Shown here: positions 45,636 through 55,003 of the stretch, one piece after another
Numbering within the stretch: position 1 is the first letter of the stretch
Layout: each line of letters starts with the position of its first letter
From: Desulfovermiculus halophilus DSM 18834
GTDB lineage: Bacteria; Desulfobacterota; Desulfovibrionia; Desulfovibrionales; Desulfothermaceae
Length of the DNA stretch: 64,000 bases
Reading direction: 5' to 3'
Assembly: GCF_000620765.1 (NCBI RefSeq)
Contig: NZ_JIAK01000018.1
Location: 1-64,000 of the forward strand
Notes under the pieces: model-generated
The model's database searches: none
Seen by the model: the letters and a program-made list of their open reading frames with translations, nothing else
Told to the model about the DNA's origin: nothing
Translations under genes and position numbers: made by a program

Positions 45636-45839
45636 ATGGACGATACCCAGACCCAAGACCTTACTCTGCGCGAGATGCTGGCCAGAGCCGGGATCACCCA
45701 AAAGAAGATCGCTGAAAAGGCCAAGGTTTCCCCGGCCGCCGTCTCCCTTGTCGTGGCGGGCAAATCCAAGTCGCAGCGGATTGAGGATATCATACGGAAG
45801 GAGACGGAAAAGGCGTTGACCGAGGGGCAGGAGGCCTAA
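45636..45839 (+). CDS. Small Cro/CI-type HTH protein, copy 2
   Basis: A 67-residue protein, near-duplicate of copy 1: residues 14-67 are identical, while the first 13 (MDDTQTQDLTLRE) vary. The near-identity continues through the stop, terminator and up to about 45925, beyond what selection on the protein would preserve at silent sites, so the duplication or gene conversion is recent. GGAAG lies before the ATG. Confidence 0.8.
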   Translation: MDDTQTQDLTLREMLARAGITQKKIAEKAKVSPAAVSLVVAGKSKSQRIEDIIRKETEKALTEGQEA

Positions 45840-45868
45840 AATCGAATCCGCGTTTCGTGGCCCAAAAA

Positions 45869-45897
45869 AGCCCCCCTCGGAACCCGAGGGGGGCTTT
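45869..45897. terminator. Terminator of HTH copy 2 and dipeptidase gene
   Basis: AGCCCCCCTCGG, loop AAC, CCGAGGGGGGCT, flanked by A-run and TTT. It can serve the HTH gene and the convergent dipeptidase gene, whose stop is 28 bases to the right. Confidence 0.85.
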
Positions 45898-45925
45898 GAT
45901 CATGCGAAGCCGTCCAGGGTCAGGC

Positions 45926-47455
45926 TTAGTTGGGCAAGGGCCGAATCCCGAACAGGAGCTTGGTCCGGGAAGTCATTGACTCAGCCATGAGCTGGGCCAG
46001 ATCAAGGGCCTTGCTTGCTTCGGTATTCGTATAATAAGTGAGATACTGCTTGGCCAGATCCGTTTTCCCGTTTTCGATCAAGTTCAGGGCAATAGACTCG
46101 ATTTCATCCTGGCGGTCGAACAGTTGCCCCTCAAAGGACCGGAAGGCTTCCGAAAGCTCCGGGTAAAACGCATCGTAGTGTTCGTCCACAAGCATAAACA
46201 GCCTGTCGAACGTCCTGTAGGCATACCTGGTAGTCTCCTGGCCCTGCCGCTCTTTGGGCAAAGAAAAACGCATCGCCTCGCCTTTTGTCAGGTACCTATG
46301 CTGCCTGAACTCCATTGGGACTTCTGAAATGCCGGAATAATAGGGAACGAAAATGCTGTCTTCCGGCGGACCCACCGCAATCCACAGCACTCCAAGCTCA
46401 TCGGGCATGTCGGCGCGAAGCTGGGCTATTTGCCCGTATTTCGTGCCCCTGTTGGTAAAAGGCCTCTCCTTGAACAGCTTGATCACGTCCTGCACTGTGA
46501 TTTCCGGCGCTTTCTCTGAGAGATACTTTTCAGCATACTCGATTTCTTCGGTTTTGATCTGATGGCCGGGCTTTTTTTCCGGGTCCGGATTGATTCCTTC
46601 CCCGAAGCTCTCCATGTCCCTGTCGGATTCATAGATTTTGGAAACATTGAACGGCTTTCCTGAATCAGGGTCGTACCAGCCTTGCTCAACCGCGAACGTG
46701 ACCAGGTTGTCCGAGCCCATATAGTCGGGGTTGTCTTTGTAGTCCAGGGGAACTTCCTTTATCCATCCGGGCCTTATGACCTTGAAGTCGTCCGGGCCAA
46801 GGCGTTTGGCGACCCAGAGCCCCTGTCCGCCGGCAAACTCCTCTATAAACCAGCCTTCGTTTACATCGGCGATCAGGTGAGAGTTCCCGCCGTACGTAGC
46901 GTGACCGTATTCCTCCACCATCCGGCCGATAATCTTGACCGCTTCCTCTGCGGACGTGGCCCGCTCCATTGCTACCCGGGCCTCATCGCTGTACGTCAGG
47001 CCGGTTTGCCCCTCAGGGGTCATGGCGGCGAGCTCCTCTCTCGACGGGGACCAGACATCCACGATGCTTACCTGGTGCTCATTGATTCCGCCGTTTTCCA
47101 GCGGCGGGGCGAAGCCTTTGTATTCCGTGTATCTGACTGTTATGTATTTGTTCGTCTCAGCCACCTGGGGAATCCTGATCCGTTTGCCGGGATAGTTCGC
47201 CTTCGAGTCGACACCTACCTCAATGGTGGCGTTTTTTGCATGCTCTTGGCGGTCGATGGCCTCAATCCAATGGCTTGAATTCTCGTCGCCGGTTTGGCCG
47301 ATGAGCACACTCCCGTCTGCTGTCAGGTTCTTGCCGACATAAACCCCGGTGCAATGTTTTACCGGCGACAGTCCTTGTGCAAAGACCGCACTTCCGCCAC
47401 ACAACAATAAAAGAACCGATAGGCCCGCAACGAAATAACATCTTGATTTCTTCAT
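45926..47455 (-). CDS. Secreted C69-family dipeptidase
   Basis: A 509-residue peptidase U34/C69 family protein. A signal peptide (residues 1-26, ending VFAQ) precedes the catalytic Cys in HCTGVYVGKNLTADGSVLIG, where Cys35 would become the N-terminal nucleophile after processing. Other conserved text: GGINEHQVSI, YGGNSHLIADVNEGWFIE, RPFTNRGTKYGQIAQL. It should hydrolyse dipeptides in the periplasm. Confidence 0.88.
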   Translation of the reverse strand: MKKSRCYFVAGLSVLLLLCGGSAVFAQGLSPVKHCTGVYVGKNLTADGSVLIGQTGDENSSHWIEAIDRQEHAKNATIEVGVDSKANYPGKRIRIPQVAETNKYITVRYTEYKGFAPPLENGGINEHQVSIVDVWSPSREELAAMTPEGQTGLTYSDEARVAMERATSAEEAVKIIGRMVEEYGHATYGGNSHLIADVNEGWFIEEFAGGQGLWVAKRLGPDDFKVIRPGWIKEVPLDYKDNPDYMGSDNLVTFAVEQGWYDPDSGKPFNVSKIYESDRDMESFGEGINPDPEKKPGHQIKTEEIEYAEKYLSEKAPEITVQDVIKLFKERPFTNRGTKYGQIAQLRADMPDELGVLWIAVGPPEDSIFVPYYSGISEVPMEFRQHRYLTKGEAMRFSLPKERQGQETTRYAYRTFDRLFMLVDEHYDAFYPELSEAFRSFEGQLFDRQDEIESIALNLIENGKTDLAKQYLTYYTNTEASKALDLAQLMAESMTSRTKLLFGIRPLPN

Positions 47456-47938
47456 ATTCTCCTCACTATTTTAAGTTAAACAACACGTATACTTTAAGTT
47501 TTGATATTCAAAACTTCAATGCTGAAACATTGCATCATTTCAAGGAATGTTCTCCTCATGTATCGGTAAATTGGCTGCTACATGCGAAATTCTTCTATTT
47601 TTCGCATTTTTCTTGAAATTCCTCGTCCGAATGATAGTGGTGGGATGGAAAAGGGACCCTAACTCTCCAGGAAGTCTACGGAAAACCCTTTCCTGCCAAT
47701 GTCGAGCAAGATTTTTATCCCCAATTCTACGCTGATGGCCAAAATCCCCCTGAACGAGACCCCGAACTGCAATACGGGATCCGTATGCCAAAAGGCGAGC
47801 CTGCGGAAGGAGAAACGACCCCTGCAACAAGCCAGCCCATGGCGCGCCACGACTGGGGAGCTATGATCTAGTGTTACGACGAAGAGCTGGATGAATATCC
47901 TCGCCCACATGGGCTCTACAATGACGCAAAGGCCCTTG
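47456..47938. other. 483-bp intergenic region with a possible gene relic
   Basis: The left part is the dipeptidase leader. Around 47650-47875 one plus-strand frame reads protein-like (LQEVYGKPFPANVEQDFYPQ, then RDPELQYGIRMPKGEP), stops once, and continues CYDEELDEYPRPHGLYNDAK to the edge of the repeat. I do not recognise it; it looks like a decayed gene end. Confidence 0.35.
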
Positions 47939-48065
47939 TGTACTGATCAAGCCAATAGTCCAGGCCAAAATCCGGGCATGGATCGTGGGTCGCTCGCACC
48001 ACATCCAATGCCCGGACACAGGCACCCCCGGTTATTTGAAATGCGATGCGGTGGACAAGCAAAAA
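47939..48065 (-). repeat. 127-bp duplicated sequence, copy 2
   Basis: Matches 40565-40691 over its whole length with scattered substitutions. It abuts foldback copy M5 at 48068. Confidence 0.7.
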
Positions 48066-48067
48066 AT

Positions 48068-48146
48068 GGCTCTTCGACACAGCAAGTGCAATTGCCTACA
48101 GAAGAGATGGCAAACTCCAAAAATCCACAGGCTACGTCGAAGAACC
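48068..48146. repeat. Foldback element copy M5, short form (79 bp)
   Basis: GGCTCTTCGACACAGCAAGT ... CTACGTCGAAGAACC. It joins the two ends of the long form and lacks its centre. It lies just before the umuC stop. Confidence 0.85.
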
Positions 48147-48184
48147 AGTTTTTTGAAGGCATGGCAGACGCTAATTCTCATACC

Positions 48185-49486
48185 TTACGTCTTCACCCTG
48201 GGAATATCCTCCCAGCTAGTGGTAAACTCAGGCGACATCTTCTCCCGGCGCATCTCCCATTCTTTTGAAAGCCCGGCACAGGCATACTGGACGGTATTCT
48301 TGCCAAACCTGGCATTGATCCGGTCTAAGGTCTGCATCAAGTGCCCGGACGTCTCCTGACGCCCTTCCCCGATATCCCAAAAGGTGAGCTGCCTGGTACT
48401 AGCCGGCTGCAGATCGGTGAGCAGCACCCCGCCTTTTTGAAAGGCATAACCTTGCCTGTATGCCTGATCCAAAAGGCGCAGGGCAGCTGCAAGCAAAGGC
48501 TGAGTGTGGTTGGTGGGCCGTGACAGGCAGGTGGATATGCAGGGCGAATACTGGGGCTCAGCCGGCTTGAACCGATTGGTATGCAAAAACACGTGCAGAC
48601 AGCCCGCAGTCTGAGCAGTAGCCCGCAAGCGCCTGGCCGCACTATGGACATGACTGCTTATGGCCTCGCGCAGCTCGGCCAGCTTTGTCACCGGCCGACC
48701 GAAGGATCTGGAACGGACCAAACTCTTGGCCGGATCGGGCTGAGTCTCCAACTTAAAACAGGGCTTACCCCGCAGCTCCAGAACTGTCTGCAGACCGGTG
48801 ATGGTCAGTCTTTTTTTGATCCAGACCTGATCCGCTTCCTTCAGCTCATAGGCGGTATGGATCCCTACTTCCTGCAGGCACCGGGCATACCTGGGGCCGA
48901 TACCCCAGATATCCTTCACAGACACGGACTGTAGAAGCTGATCCAGGTCCGGACGTATCCCCAGGTCCAAAACCCCCTGAAACGCCGCCCCGGTCTTGGC
49001 CAGCCTGTTGGCCGCTTTGGCCAGGGTCTTGGTCCGGGCCAGGCCGATGGACACCGGTATCCCGGTCTGCCTCTCCACCTCCTGCCTGATCCTGCGGGCA
49101 TAGCCTTCCAGGTCCATCCGCCATTTCCCGGGAAAAAAGAGAAAGGCCTCGTCGTGGGAATAGATCTCTATCTCCGGGGCCATTGCGGCCAGAACACTCA
49201 TCACCCGGTCGGACATGTCCGCGTACAGGGCGTAGTTGGAGGAAAAGATGTGTACACCGTGCCTGGCGAAAAAGGCCTTGCATTGAAAGGCCGGCGCACC
49301 CATGGGCAGGCTCAGGGCTTTGACCTCGTTGGACCGGGCCACCACACAGCCATCGTTGTTGGATAAGACCACCACCGGCTTGCCTTCCAGATGGGGCTGA
49401 AAGACCCGCTCGCAGGAGACGTAGAAATTGTTGCAATCCACCAAGGCAAAGACAAACTGCTCAGGACGCGACCGGGTGCAGGACAT
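48185..49486 (-). CDS. umuC: Y-family DNA polymerase V catalytic subunit UmuC
   Basis: A 433-residue translesion polymerase. Catalytic acidic residues are in [15 protein letters not shown] and [10 protein letters not shown]; the fingers have [10 protein letters not shown]; the helix-hairpin-helix is [15 protein letters not shown]. The C-terminal little finger and tail are full length. The start overlaps umuD by 26 bases, so translation is coupled. Confidence 0.95.
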   Translation of the reverse strand: MSCTRSRPEQFVFALVDCNNFYVSCERVFQPHLEGKPVVVLSNNDGCVVARSNEVKALSLPMGAPAFQCKAFFARHGVHIFSSNYALYADMSDRVMSVLAAMAPEIEIYSHDEAFLFFPGKWRMDLEGYARRIRQEVERQTGIPVSIGLARTKTLAKAANRLAKTGAAFQGVLDLGIRPDLDQLLQSVSVKDIWGIGPRYARCLQEVGIHTAYELKEADQVWIKKRLTITGLQTVLELRGKPCFKLETQPDPAKSLVRSRSFGRPVTKLAELREAISSHVHSAARRLRATAQTAGCLHVFLHTNRFKPAEPQYSPCISTCLSRPTNHTQPLLAAALRLLDQAYRQGYAFQKGGVLLTDLQPASTRQLTFWDIGEGRQETSGHLMQTLDRINARFGKNTVQYACAGLSKEWEMRREKMSPEFTTSWEDIPRVKT

Positions 49487-49844
49487 AGACTACCCTTCCC
49501 CATATCCAGACATCGCCATGTACCTGCTGTGGGCAGGAGTGATCGGAACATAGCAATCTTTGTCCCTTCCGCCAGAGAACCCGGCGCAGGATCATCTCTC
49601 CGTCGGCCACAGCCACCACCAGACAGCCGTTTGTGATATGTGCGGACCTATCCACCACCAGAATATCCCCGGGATGGATCCAACCTCCCAAACTGGACTC
49701 TTCCGCAGCTCGCAGGAAGAACGTGGACGCCGGGTTGGTCCGAATCAGGGAATCCAGGCTCAGGCGATTGCCCCGGAAATCCCCGCCGGCAGCTGAAAAA
49801 CCGGTGCAGGTCCGGGATGTCGGAGGCGAATTTTCACAACTCAT
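49461..49844 (-). CDS. umuD: UmuD-like protein lacking the catalytic lysine
   Basis: A 127-residue S24-fold protein. Alignment by eye with E. coli UmuD over [18 protein letters not shown] to DGEMILRRV puts the nucleophile at Ser50 in EESS (normally GDSM) and the general base at Arg87 (normally Lys97 in DGEFTVKK). A cleavage-like Ala19-Gly20 is present. With Lys lost, autocleavage is doubtful; it may need another protease or act uncleaved. It overlaps the repressor gene by four bases and umuC by 26. Confidence 0.88.
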   Translation of the reverse strand: MSCENSPPTSRTCTGFSAAGGDFRGNRLSLDSLIRTNPASTFFLRAAEESSLGGWIHPGDILVVDRSAHITNGCLVVAVADGEMILRRVLWRKGQRLLCSDHSCPQQVHGDVWIWGRVVYVLHPVAS

Positions 49845-50497
49845 TGTTTTCTCATCGGGGACATGATTTCCCAGCCAAAATCCCGCCAGATTCCAAGTAC
49901 CCGTCCGATTATGCGCACGGTCTCCAGCTCGTCTCCACGCAAAGTGATGGGTGAGTATTTGGAGTTGGCGCTTATAATGATCAGCTCGTCAGGACGCTTG
50001 TCCACTTGCTTGATCATGATGGCGTCTTCCAGACCCAAAGCGTAGACCCCGCCGGGATAGATCTCCTGCTTGGACTGATCGATGAGCACATAGTCCCCTT
50101 CACGGATGCCGGGCTCCATGCTATCCCCGACGACCTGCATCAGAACCATATCCCTGGGTCGACCCTTTTGGTGCAGCCAGGAACTGCGAAAGGCTATGTG
50201 CCCCTGCACATCGGCGTCCACCACATGCGAGCCGCCTCCGGCCCCCAGCCTGGCGGTGACTATAGGGACCTCCACAAACCTGTCCAAGCTGCTTTGACCG
50301 TCCCTGAGCCAGTCCGGATCCAGACTGAACAATGCACAGAGCTTGGCGATCCATTGCTCCGGCACCCTGTCTCTGCTTTTGGCCCGGGACACGGCCGACC
50401 GGTTGAGTTCCAGGACTGAAGCGAGTTCGGACTGGGAGTCAATTCCTGCGGCCTGGGCCAGTCTGCGCATAAAGGCCTGAAACTGCGATGATGCCAT
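49841..50497 (-). CDS. LexA/CI-like S24 autocleaving repressor
   Basis: A 218-residue protein from ATG 50497 with AAGGAGGG upstream. Residues 1-65 form a phage CI-type HTH (SQSELASVLELNRSAVSRAK). Residues 85-218 are an S24 peptidase: cleavage-like Ala-Gly in RLGAGGGS, nucleophile in VVGDSMEPGI and Lys in AIMIKQVDKRP, all intact. It heads the repressor-umuD-umuC operon and very likely represses it until RecA filaments trigger cleavage. Confidence 0.9.
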   Translation of the reverse strand: MASSQFQAFMRRLAQAAGIDSQSELASVLELNRSAVSRAKSRDRVPEQWIAKLCALFSLDPDWLRDGQSSLDRFVEVPIVTARLGAGGGSHVVDADVQGHIAFRSSWLHQKGRPRDMVLMQVVGDSMEPGIREGDYVLIDQSKQEIYPGGVYALGLEDAIMIKQVDKRPDELIIISANSKYSPITLRGDELETVRIIGRVLGIWRDFGWEIMSPMRKQ

Positions 50498-50510
50498 ATT
50501 TTCCCTCCTT

Positions 50511-50549
50511 GTTGCCTTAATCATAAACAAAAAACACCAAAGAGGCAAC
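50511..50549 (-). promoter_or_regulatory. Promoter with overlapping dyad operator, S24-umuDC operon
   Basis: On the minus strand: TTGCCT (50548-50543), 17 bases, TATGAT (50525-50520), an excellent sigma70 match. GTTGCCT (50549-50543) and AGGCAAC (50517-50511) form an inverted repeat, one arm covering the -35 and the other just after the -10. This suits autorepression by the S24 repressor. Confidence 0.65.
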
Positions 50550-50698
50550 TGCTGGCACAAACCCCACCCCGCACAGCCATTGGTCAACTTTCTCGCAGAA
50601 GCCCCGATACTGCACCGTACTTTTCAATCGCGGCTCCGTTTTTCCGGTACTGGATCGTGGTCAATGCATGCCGGGAGAGAGACGGTCTGGGGATTCTG

Positions 50699-51730
50699 TC
50701 ACCAGGTCAACAGAAGGGAGTTGGGCCTGTCCAGGAGCTGGGGGCAGGGAGAAAGGAGACTGGTGATATTGGCCTGCATGTCTTCCAGGGTCTGGCCGGA
50801 GCACAGCTTGGGTCGCAGGGTATGGCCAAAGGCGAAGTTGGCGCAGAAAAAGGTCGCAAATCTCTTGTACAGGCCAATGGCGATATGGTCCGGATACCAG
50901 CTCCAGACGGCCCGGACCATGTCCTGGACCGTCTGGAGCACGGCTTCCGGCAAAGGCTGAAGACCGCGGGACATTTGGGCAAAGATCCAGGGCCTGGCAG
51001 CGGCGATCCGGCCCAGGGCCACGCCGGAGCAGCCGGTGTGCTCAAGCATGACGGCTGCGTCTTCCGGAGTCATTATGTTCCCGTTTCCAAAAACCGGGAT
51101 GGACACGGCCCGGACCACCTCAGCGATGCGCTCCCATTTTGGAGGGCGGGAACGCTTGTCCGGGGCCACTCGGGGATGAAAGATCAACGCATCGGCTCCG
51201 GCGTCCTGAAAGCGCTTGGCCATGTCTGCGGCAAAGGAAGGGTCGTCAGACCAGCCGGTCCGGTACTTGACCAGAACCGGGCAGGAAACGGTCTTGCGCA
51301 CTGCGCGGACGGCTTGGGCCGCTTTTTCCGGGTCCTTGAGCAGGGCGGCCCCGCCACCATGGCGGCAGATCCTGGACACGGCACAGCCCATATTGATGTC
51401 CACCCCGAAGAAGCCGCATTCCTCGATCACCCCGGCTGCTGCGGCCAGATCCGCCGGCTCGCTGCCCATGACCTGGCAGACCAGGTGATCAAGCTCATCC
51501 TCGGACCACAGAAAATATCCGCTTTGCCCCTTTTGGCCATGGGCGATGGCCTTGACTGAGCACATCTCGGTGTAGGCCAGGCCGTAGCCGCCGAATCCGT
51601 CCAAGACCTGCCTGAAAGCGACATGGGTGATGCCAGCCATGGGGGCCAGAATCGCCCGGCAGGATAGGCTTCGTGAGCCTATCTGAAGGGGCTGGGTGAG
51701 CCGTTCTTGGAGTCCGCTGGGGTTGCGCAT
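50699..51730 (-). CDS. dus: tRNA-dihydrouridine synthase
   Basis: About 343 residues from ATG 51730. FMN-binding barrel motifs: LAPMAGITHVAFRQ, NMGCAVSRICRHGGGAALL (the catalytic Cys is in this NxGC region), VKYRTGW, FGNGNIMTPEDA and ALGRIAAARPWIF. It reduces uridines in the tRNA D-loop. It follows the tRNA cluster's terminator on the same strand. The subfamily (A, B or C) is not assigned. Confidence 0.92.
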   Translation of the reverse strand: MRNPSGLQERLTQPLQIGSRSLSCRAILAPMAGITHVAFRQVLDGFGGYGLAYTEMCSVKAIAHGQKGQSGYFLWSEDELDHLVCQVMGSEPADLAAAAGVIEECGFFGVDINMGCAVSRICRHGGGAALLKDPEKAAQAVRAVRKTVSCPVLVKYRTGWSDDPSFAADMAKRFQDAGADALIFHPRVAPDKRSRPPKWERIAEVVRAVSIPVFGNGNIMTPEDAAVMLEHTGCSGVALGRIAAARPWIFAQMSRGLQPLPEAVLQTVQDMVRAVWSWYPDHIAIGLYKRFATFFCANFAFGHTLRPKLCSGQTLEDMQANITSLLSPCPQLLDRPNSLLLTW

Positions 51731-51746
51731 ACGATGTCCGGGACAC

Positions 51747-51780
51747 AAAAAAGGGGCTGCGGCTTTCGCCGTAACCCCTT
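51747..51780 (-). terminator. Terminator of the Lys-Glu-Ser tRNA cluster
   Basis: Minus strand: AAGGGGTTACGGC, loop GAAA, GCCGCAGCCCCTT, then T-run. One internal mismatch pair. Confidence 0.8.
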
Positions 51781-51784
51781 GAAA

Positions 51785-51879
<95 letters not shown>

Positions 51880-51896
51880 GAATGTGTTTTGTTGTT

Positions 51897-51972
51897 TGGC
51901 GTCCCCAGGGGGATTTGAACCCCCGTTACCGGCGTGAGAGGCCGGCGTCCTGGGCCACTAGACGATGGGGAC
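51897..51972 (-). tRNA. tRNA-Glu(CTC)
   Basis: GTCCCCATCGTCTAG start, anticodon loop CTCTCAC, T-arm GGTTCAAATCC, ends GGGGACGCCA with encoded CCA. Confidence 0.95.
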
Positions 51973-51978
51973 GCCCTG

Positions 51979-52054
51979 TGGTGGGTCGTGCAGGATTCGA
52001 ACCTGCGACTCTCGGCTTAAAAGGCCGATACTCTACCAGCTGAGTTAACGACCC
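51979..52054 (-). tRNA. tRNA-Lys(TTT)
   Basis: GGGTCGTTAACTCAGCTGG start, anticodon loop CTTTTAA, T-arm GGTTCGAATCC, ends ACGACCCACCA. Confidence 0.95.
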
Positions 52055-52154
52055 CCCTGCTGACAAAAAAAGGAATCTAAAGGAATCGGGTTTGGCTGTC
52101 AAGATGAAATCAGACTGTATGCCCGGCGGCCAGTGTGCACTGGAACCATAGGGC

Positions 52155-53438
52155 TCAGGCTTGCTCCTTGGAAATGAGCGTCTGTCCGCCCATGTAAGGG
52201 GTCAGGGCCCGGGGAATCCTGATGCTGCCCTCCGCCTGCTGACAGTTTTCGATGATGGCCACCAGTGCCCGGCCGACAGCCAGTCCGGAACCGTTCAGGG
52301 TGTGGACGAACTCCTTTTTCTTTCCCTGGGAGGCCTGGAAACGGATATTGGCCCGCCTGGCCTGGAAATCCTCAAAATTTGAGCAGGAAGAGATCTCCCG
52401 GTAAGCGTTTTGCCCAGGCAGCCAGACCTCGATGTCGTAGGTCTTGGCTGCCGAGAATCCCAGATCTCCTGTGCACAGGGTAACCACCCGGTAGGGGAGC
52501 TCAAGGCGCTGGAGGATTGTCTCTGCGTGGCCCAGGAGGAGTTCCAGCTGGTCGTAGGAGTCCTCCGGATGGGCAAAACGGACCAGCTCCACCTTGTTGA
52601 ACTGATGCTGGCGAATGAGCCCTTTGGTGTCCTTGCCGTAGGAACCGGCCTCGGAGCGAAAACAGGGAGTAAAGGCGGTGTAGCCGAGCGGGAGTTGCTC
52701 TTCAGCCAGCACCTCGTCCCGATGGATATTGGTTACCGGGACCTCGGCCGTGGGGATGAGGTAATAGGGCCAGTCTTCAAGCTTGAACAGGTCCTCTTCA
52801 AACTTGGGGAGCTGTCCGGTGCCCTGCATGCTGTGTTCATTGACGATGAACGGGGGCAGGACTTCCAGGTAGCCGTTCTCCTGGGTCTGGATGTCGAGCA
52901 TGAAGCTGATCAAGGCCCGTTCCAGCCGGGCGGCCCATCCCCAGGAAAGGGCGAACCGGCTGCCGGTGATCTTGGCTGCACGCTCAAAGTCCAATCCGCC
53001 GAGTTGGGGCCCCAGATCCCAATGGGCCTTGGGCTGGAAATCGAATTCCGGAGGATGGCCCCAGGTCTTGACCTGGCGATTGTCTTCGTCTGTTGCCCCT
53101 ACAGGAACATCGGGATGGGGGATGTTGGGGATGGACAGGCGCAGCCCGGCTATCTCCTGCTCGATGTCCTTGCGTCGAGCGTCCAGCTCCTTGATCCGGT
53201 CCGCGACCTTGGAGAGGCGGGCGATGTGGCTCTCGGCATCCTCTCCGGCCCGTTTCAGCCTGGCCACTTCATCTGATGCCTGATTGCGCTCATGGCGCAG
53301 GTCTTCAACCTCCTGGACAATCTCTTTCCGCTTGGCATCCAGATTCAAGAAATGATCGAAGTCCAGGTCCGAGCCCCGGTCCTGCAGGGCCTTCCGGATC
53401 ACGTCCGGATGCTTTTGCATGAATTTGAGATCAAGCAT
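52155..53438 (-). CDS. serS: Seryl-tRNA synthetase
   Basis: A 427-residue class II synthetase starting [18 protein letters not shown] at 53438. The N-terminal long coiled-coil arm (about residues 30-100) grips the long variable arm of tRNA-Ser. Motif 2 lies in [20 protein letters not shown] near residue 265 and motif 3 in [13 protein letters not shown] near 385. It lies among tRNA genes, including two for serine. Confidence 0.97.
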   Translation of the reverse strand: MLDLKFMQKHPDVIRKALQDRGSDLDFDHFLNLDAKRKEIVQEVEDLRHERNQASDEVARLKRAGEDAESHIARLSKVADRIKELDARRKDIEQEIAGLRLSIPNIPHPDVPVGATDEDNRQVKTWGHPPEFDFQPKAHWDLGPQLGGLDFERAAKITGSRFALSWGWAARLERALISFMLDIQTQENGYLEVLPPFIVNEHSMQGTGQLPKFEEDLFKLEDWPYYLIPTAEVPVTNIHRDEVLAEEQLPLGYTAFTPCFRSEAGSYGKDTKGLIRQHQFNKVELVRFAHPEDSYDQLELLLGHAETILQRLELPYRVVTLCTGDLGFSAAKTYDIEVWLPGQNAYREISSCSNFEDFQARRANIRFQASQGKKKEFVHTLNGSGLAVGRALVAIIENCQQAEGSIRIPRALTPYMGGQTLISKEQA

Positions 53439-53481
53439 GGGACAGGTCCTTGGCAAAGGTCAACACAGTGTGAATAGGCGG

Positions 53482-53522
53482 GAAAAAGAGAAGGGCGTAA
53501 GATCGGTTATCCTACGCCCTTC
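53482..53522 (-). terminator. Terminator of tRNA-Ser(GGA)
   Basis: Minus strand: GAAGGGCGTA, 13-base loop, TACGCCCTTC, then TCTCTTTTT. Confidence 0.75.
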
Positions 53523-53639
53523 AAGGGAAGCCAGGCACCCAGAAGCAACTGTTACCGCTGCTCCCTCTCGGGCCTGACGGGGTTGGCAGCGCTCCTGCCG
53601 CCCGGCTTCCCTCATATCCCGATAGGGAATCTGCACCGA

Positions 53640-53734
<95 letters not shown>

Positions 53735-53801
53735 GTGCAAGCAAAATCTTATAAAAGAAAATGGTTCTGTTGACAACCCCTCGGGCCGGACGGAATTTTC
53801 A

Positions 53802-53880
53802 GGTTCCTCGACGTAGCCTGTGGATTTCTGGAGTTTGCCGTCTCTTATGCAGGCAATTCCACTTTCCGTGTCGAAGAGCC
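53802..53880. repeat. Foldback element copy M6, short form (79 bp), inverted
   Basis: GGTTCCTCGACGTAGCCTGT ... CGTGTCGAAGAGCC. Same length as M5 and M7, opposite orientation; it lies downstream of the trpS stop. Confidence 0.85.
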
Positions 53881-53936
53881 AATTTTCAGCTTGTCCGCGC
53901 TGAACCGCATGTCCTCAAGCCCTCATTCAGGAAGGC

Positions 53937-54929
53937 CTATCTTTCCATGCCCATTTTGTCCCGGATTTCGTGCATGCTCCGCTGTGCTTCCTCCCTGGCC
54001 TTTGCAGTGCCCTGATCCAGGATGGAGCGGACAAGATCCGGATTGGCCTTGAGCTCGTTGCGTTTGGCCTGGATGGGGGTCAAAAACTCCTCCATCTTTG
54101 CGGCCAGCAGCTTTTTACACTCCATGCATCCCCGGGTTGCCTGAGTGCATCCCTCCCGGATCTGGTCCAAGTTCTCATCCGGAGCCACAAGACTGAGATA
54201 GGGGAAGAGGTTGCAGTTGTCCGGATCACCGGGGTCCTTAAGCCGCTGTCTGGCCGTGTCCGTGAGCATGGACATGATCTTTTTGCGCACTTCCTGGAGG
54301 TCTTCGCCCAATGAGATGGCGTTTCCATAGCTCTTGCTCATTTTGCGGCCGTCCAGGCCGGGAAGCTTGGCCGACTCCGTTAGCTGGGCCTGGGGCTCGG
54401 GAAAGTATGATCCGTAAAAGTAGTTGAAACGGCGGGCGATTTCCCGGCACAACTCCAGGTGGGGAAGCTGGTCCTGGCCCACCGGGACCATGGTGGCGTG
54501 ATACATGAGGATGTCCGCCGTCATCAGCACCGGATAGCCCAAAAACCCGAAGGTATTGAGGTCCTTGGCCACCAGCTCCTGCTTGATTTCCTTATAGGTC
54601 GGGTTGCGCTCCAACCAGCCAAGTGGGGTGATCATGCCCAGCAGGAGGTTGAGCTCAGCGTGCTCCATAATATCGGACTGACGGAAAATCGTGGATTTTT
54701 GGGGATCGAGTCCGGCAGCGATCCAGTCTATGAGCAGCTCGGGAACAAAGGATGCGATGTTCTGGGGAGAGCCATACTCACTGGTCAAGGCATGCCAGTC
54801 CGCGATGAAGAAATAGCAGTTGTGCTCCTGCTGCAGCTGAATCCAGTTTTGCAGCACTCCGAAATAATGCCCGAGGTGCAGAGGTCCTGTCGGCCGCATG
54901 CCGGAAACAATGCGATGAACCGTGGTCAT
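53937..54929 (-). CDS. trpS: Tryptophanyl-tRNA synthetase
   Basis: A 330-residue class I synthetase. The HIGH-like motif is GPLHLGHYFG near residue 17 and the KMSKS loop is GRKMSKSYGN near 200. Tryptophan-pocket text includes GMITPLGWLERNPTYKE and MTADILMYHA. The length matches bacterial TrpRS. A cysteine near ATRGCMECK is unremarkable. Confidence 0.97.
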   Translation of the reverse strand: MTTVHRIVSGMRPTGPLHLGHYFGVLQNWIQLQQEHNCYFFIADWHALTSEYGSPQNIASFVPELLIDWIAAGLDPQKSTIFRQSDIMEHAELNLLLGMITPLGWLERNPTYKEIKQELVAKDLNTFGFLGYPVLMTADILMYHATMVPVGQDQLPHLELCREIARRFNYFYGSYFPEPQAQLTESAKLPGLDGRKMSKSYGNAISLGEDLQEVRKKIMSMLTDTARQRLKDPGDPDNCNLFPYLSLVAPDENLDQIREGCTQATRGCMECKKLLAAKMEEFLTPIQAKRNELKANPDLVRSILDQGTAKAREEAQRSMHEIRDKMGMER

Positions 54930-55003
54930 GGTTGAGGTTTCTCCGAAGTGTTAAACGTTGCCGCCTCCATGGTGGTGCGGATGATTGGCAGTTGGTCTGG
55001 CCT

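Noticed and set aside
50657-51559. 300-codon plus-strand frame opposite dus
   Set aside because: Antisense shadow with no recognisable family.
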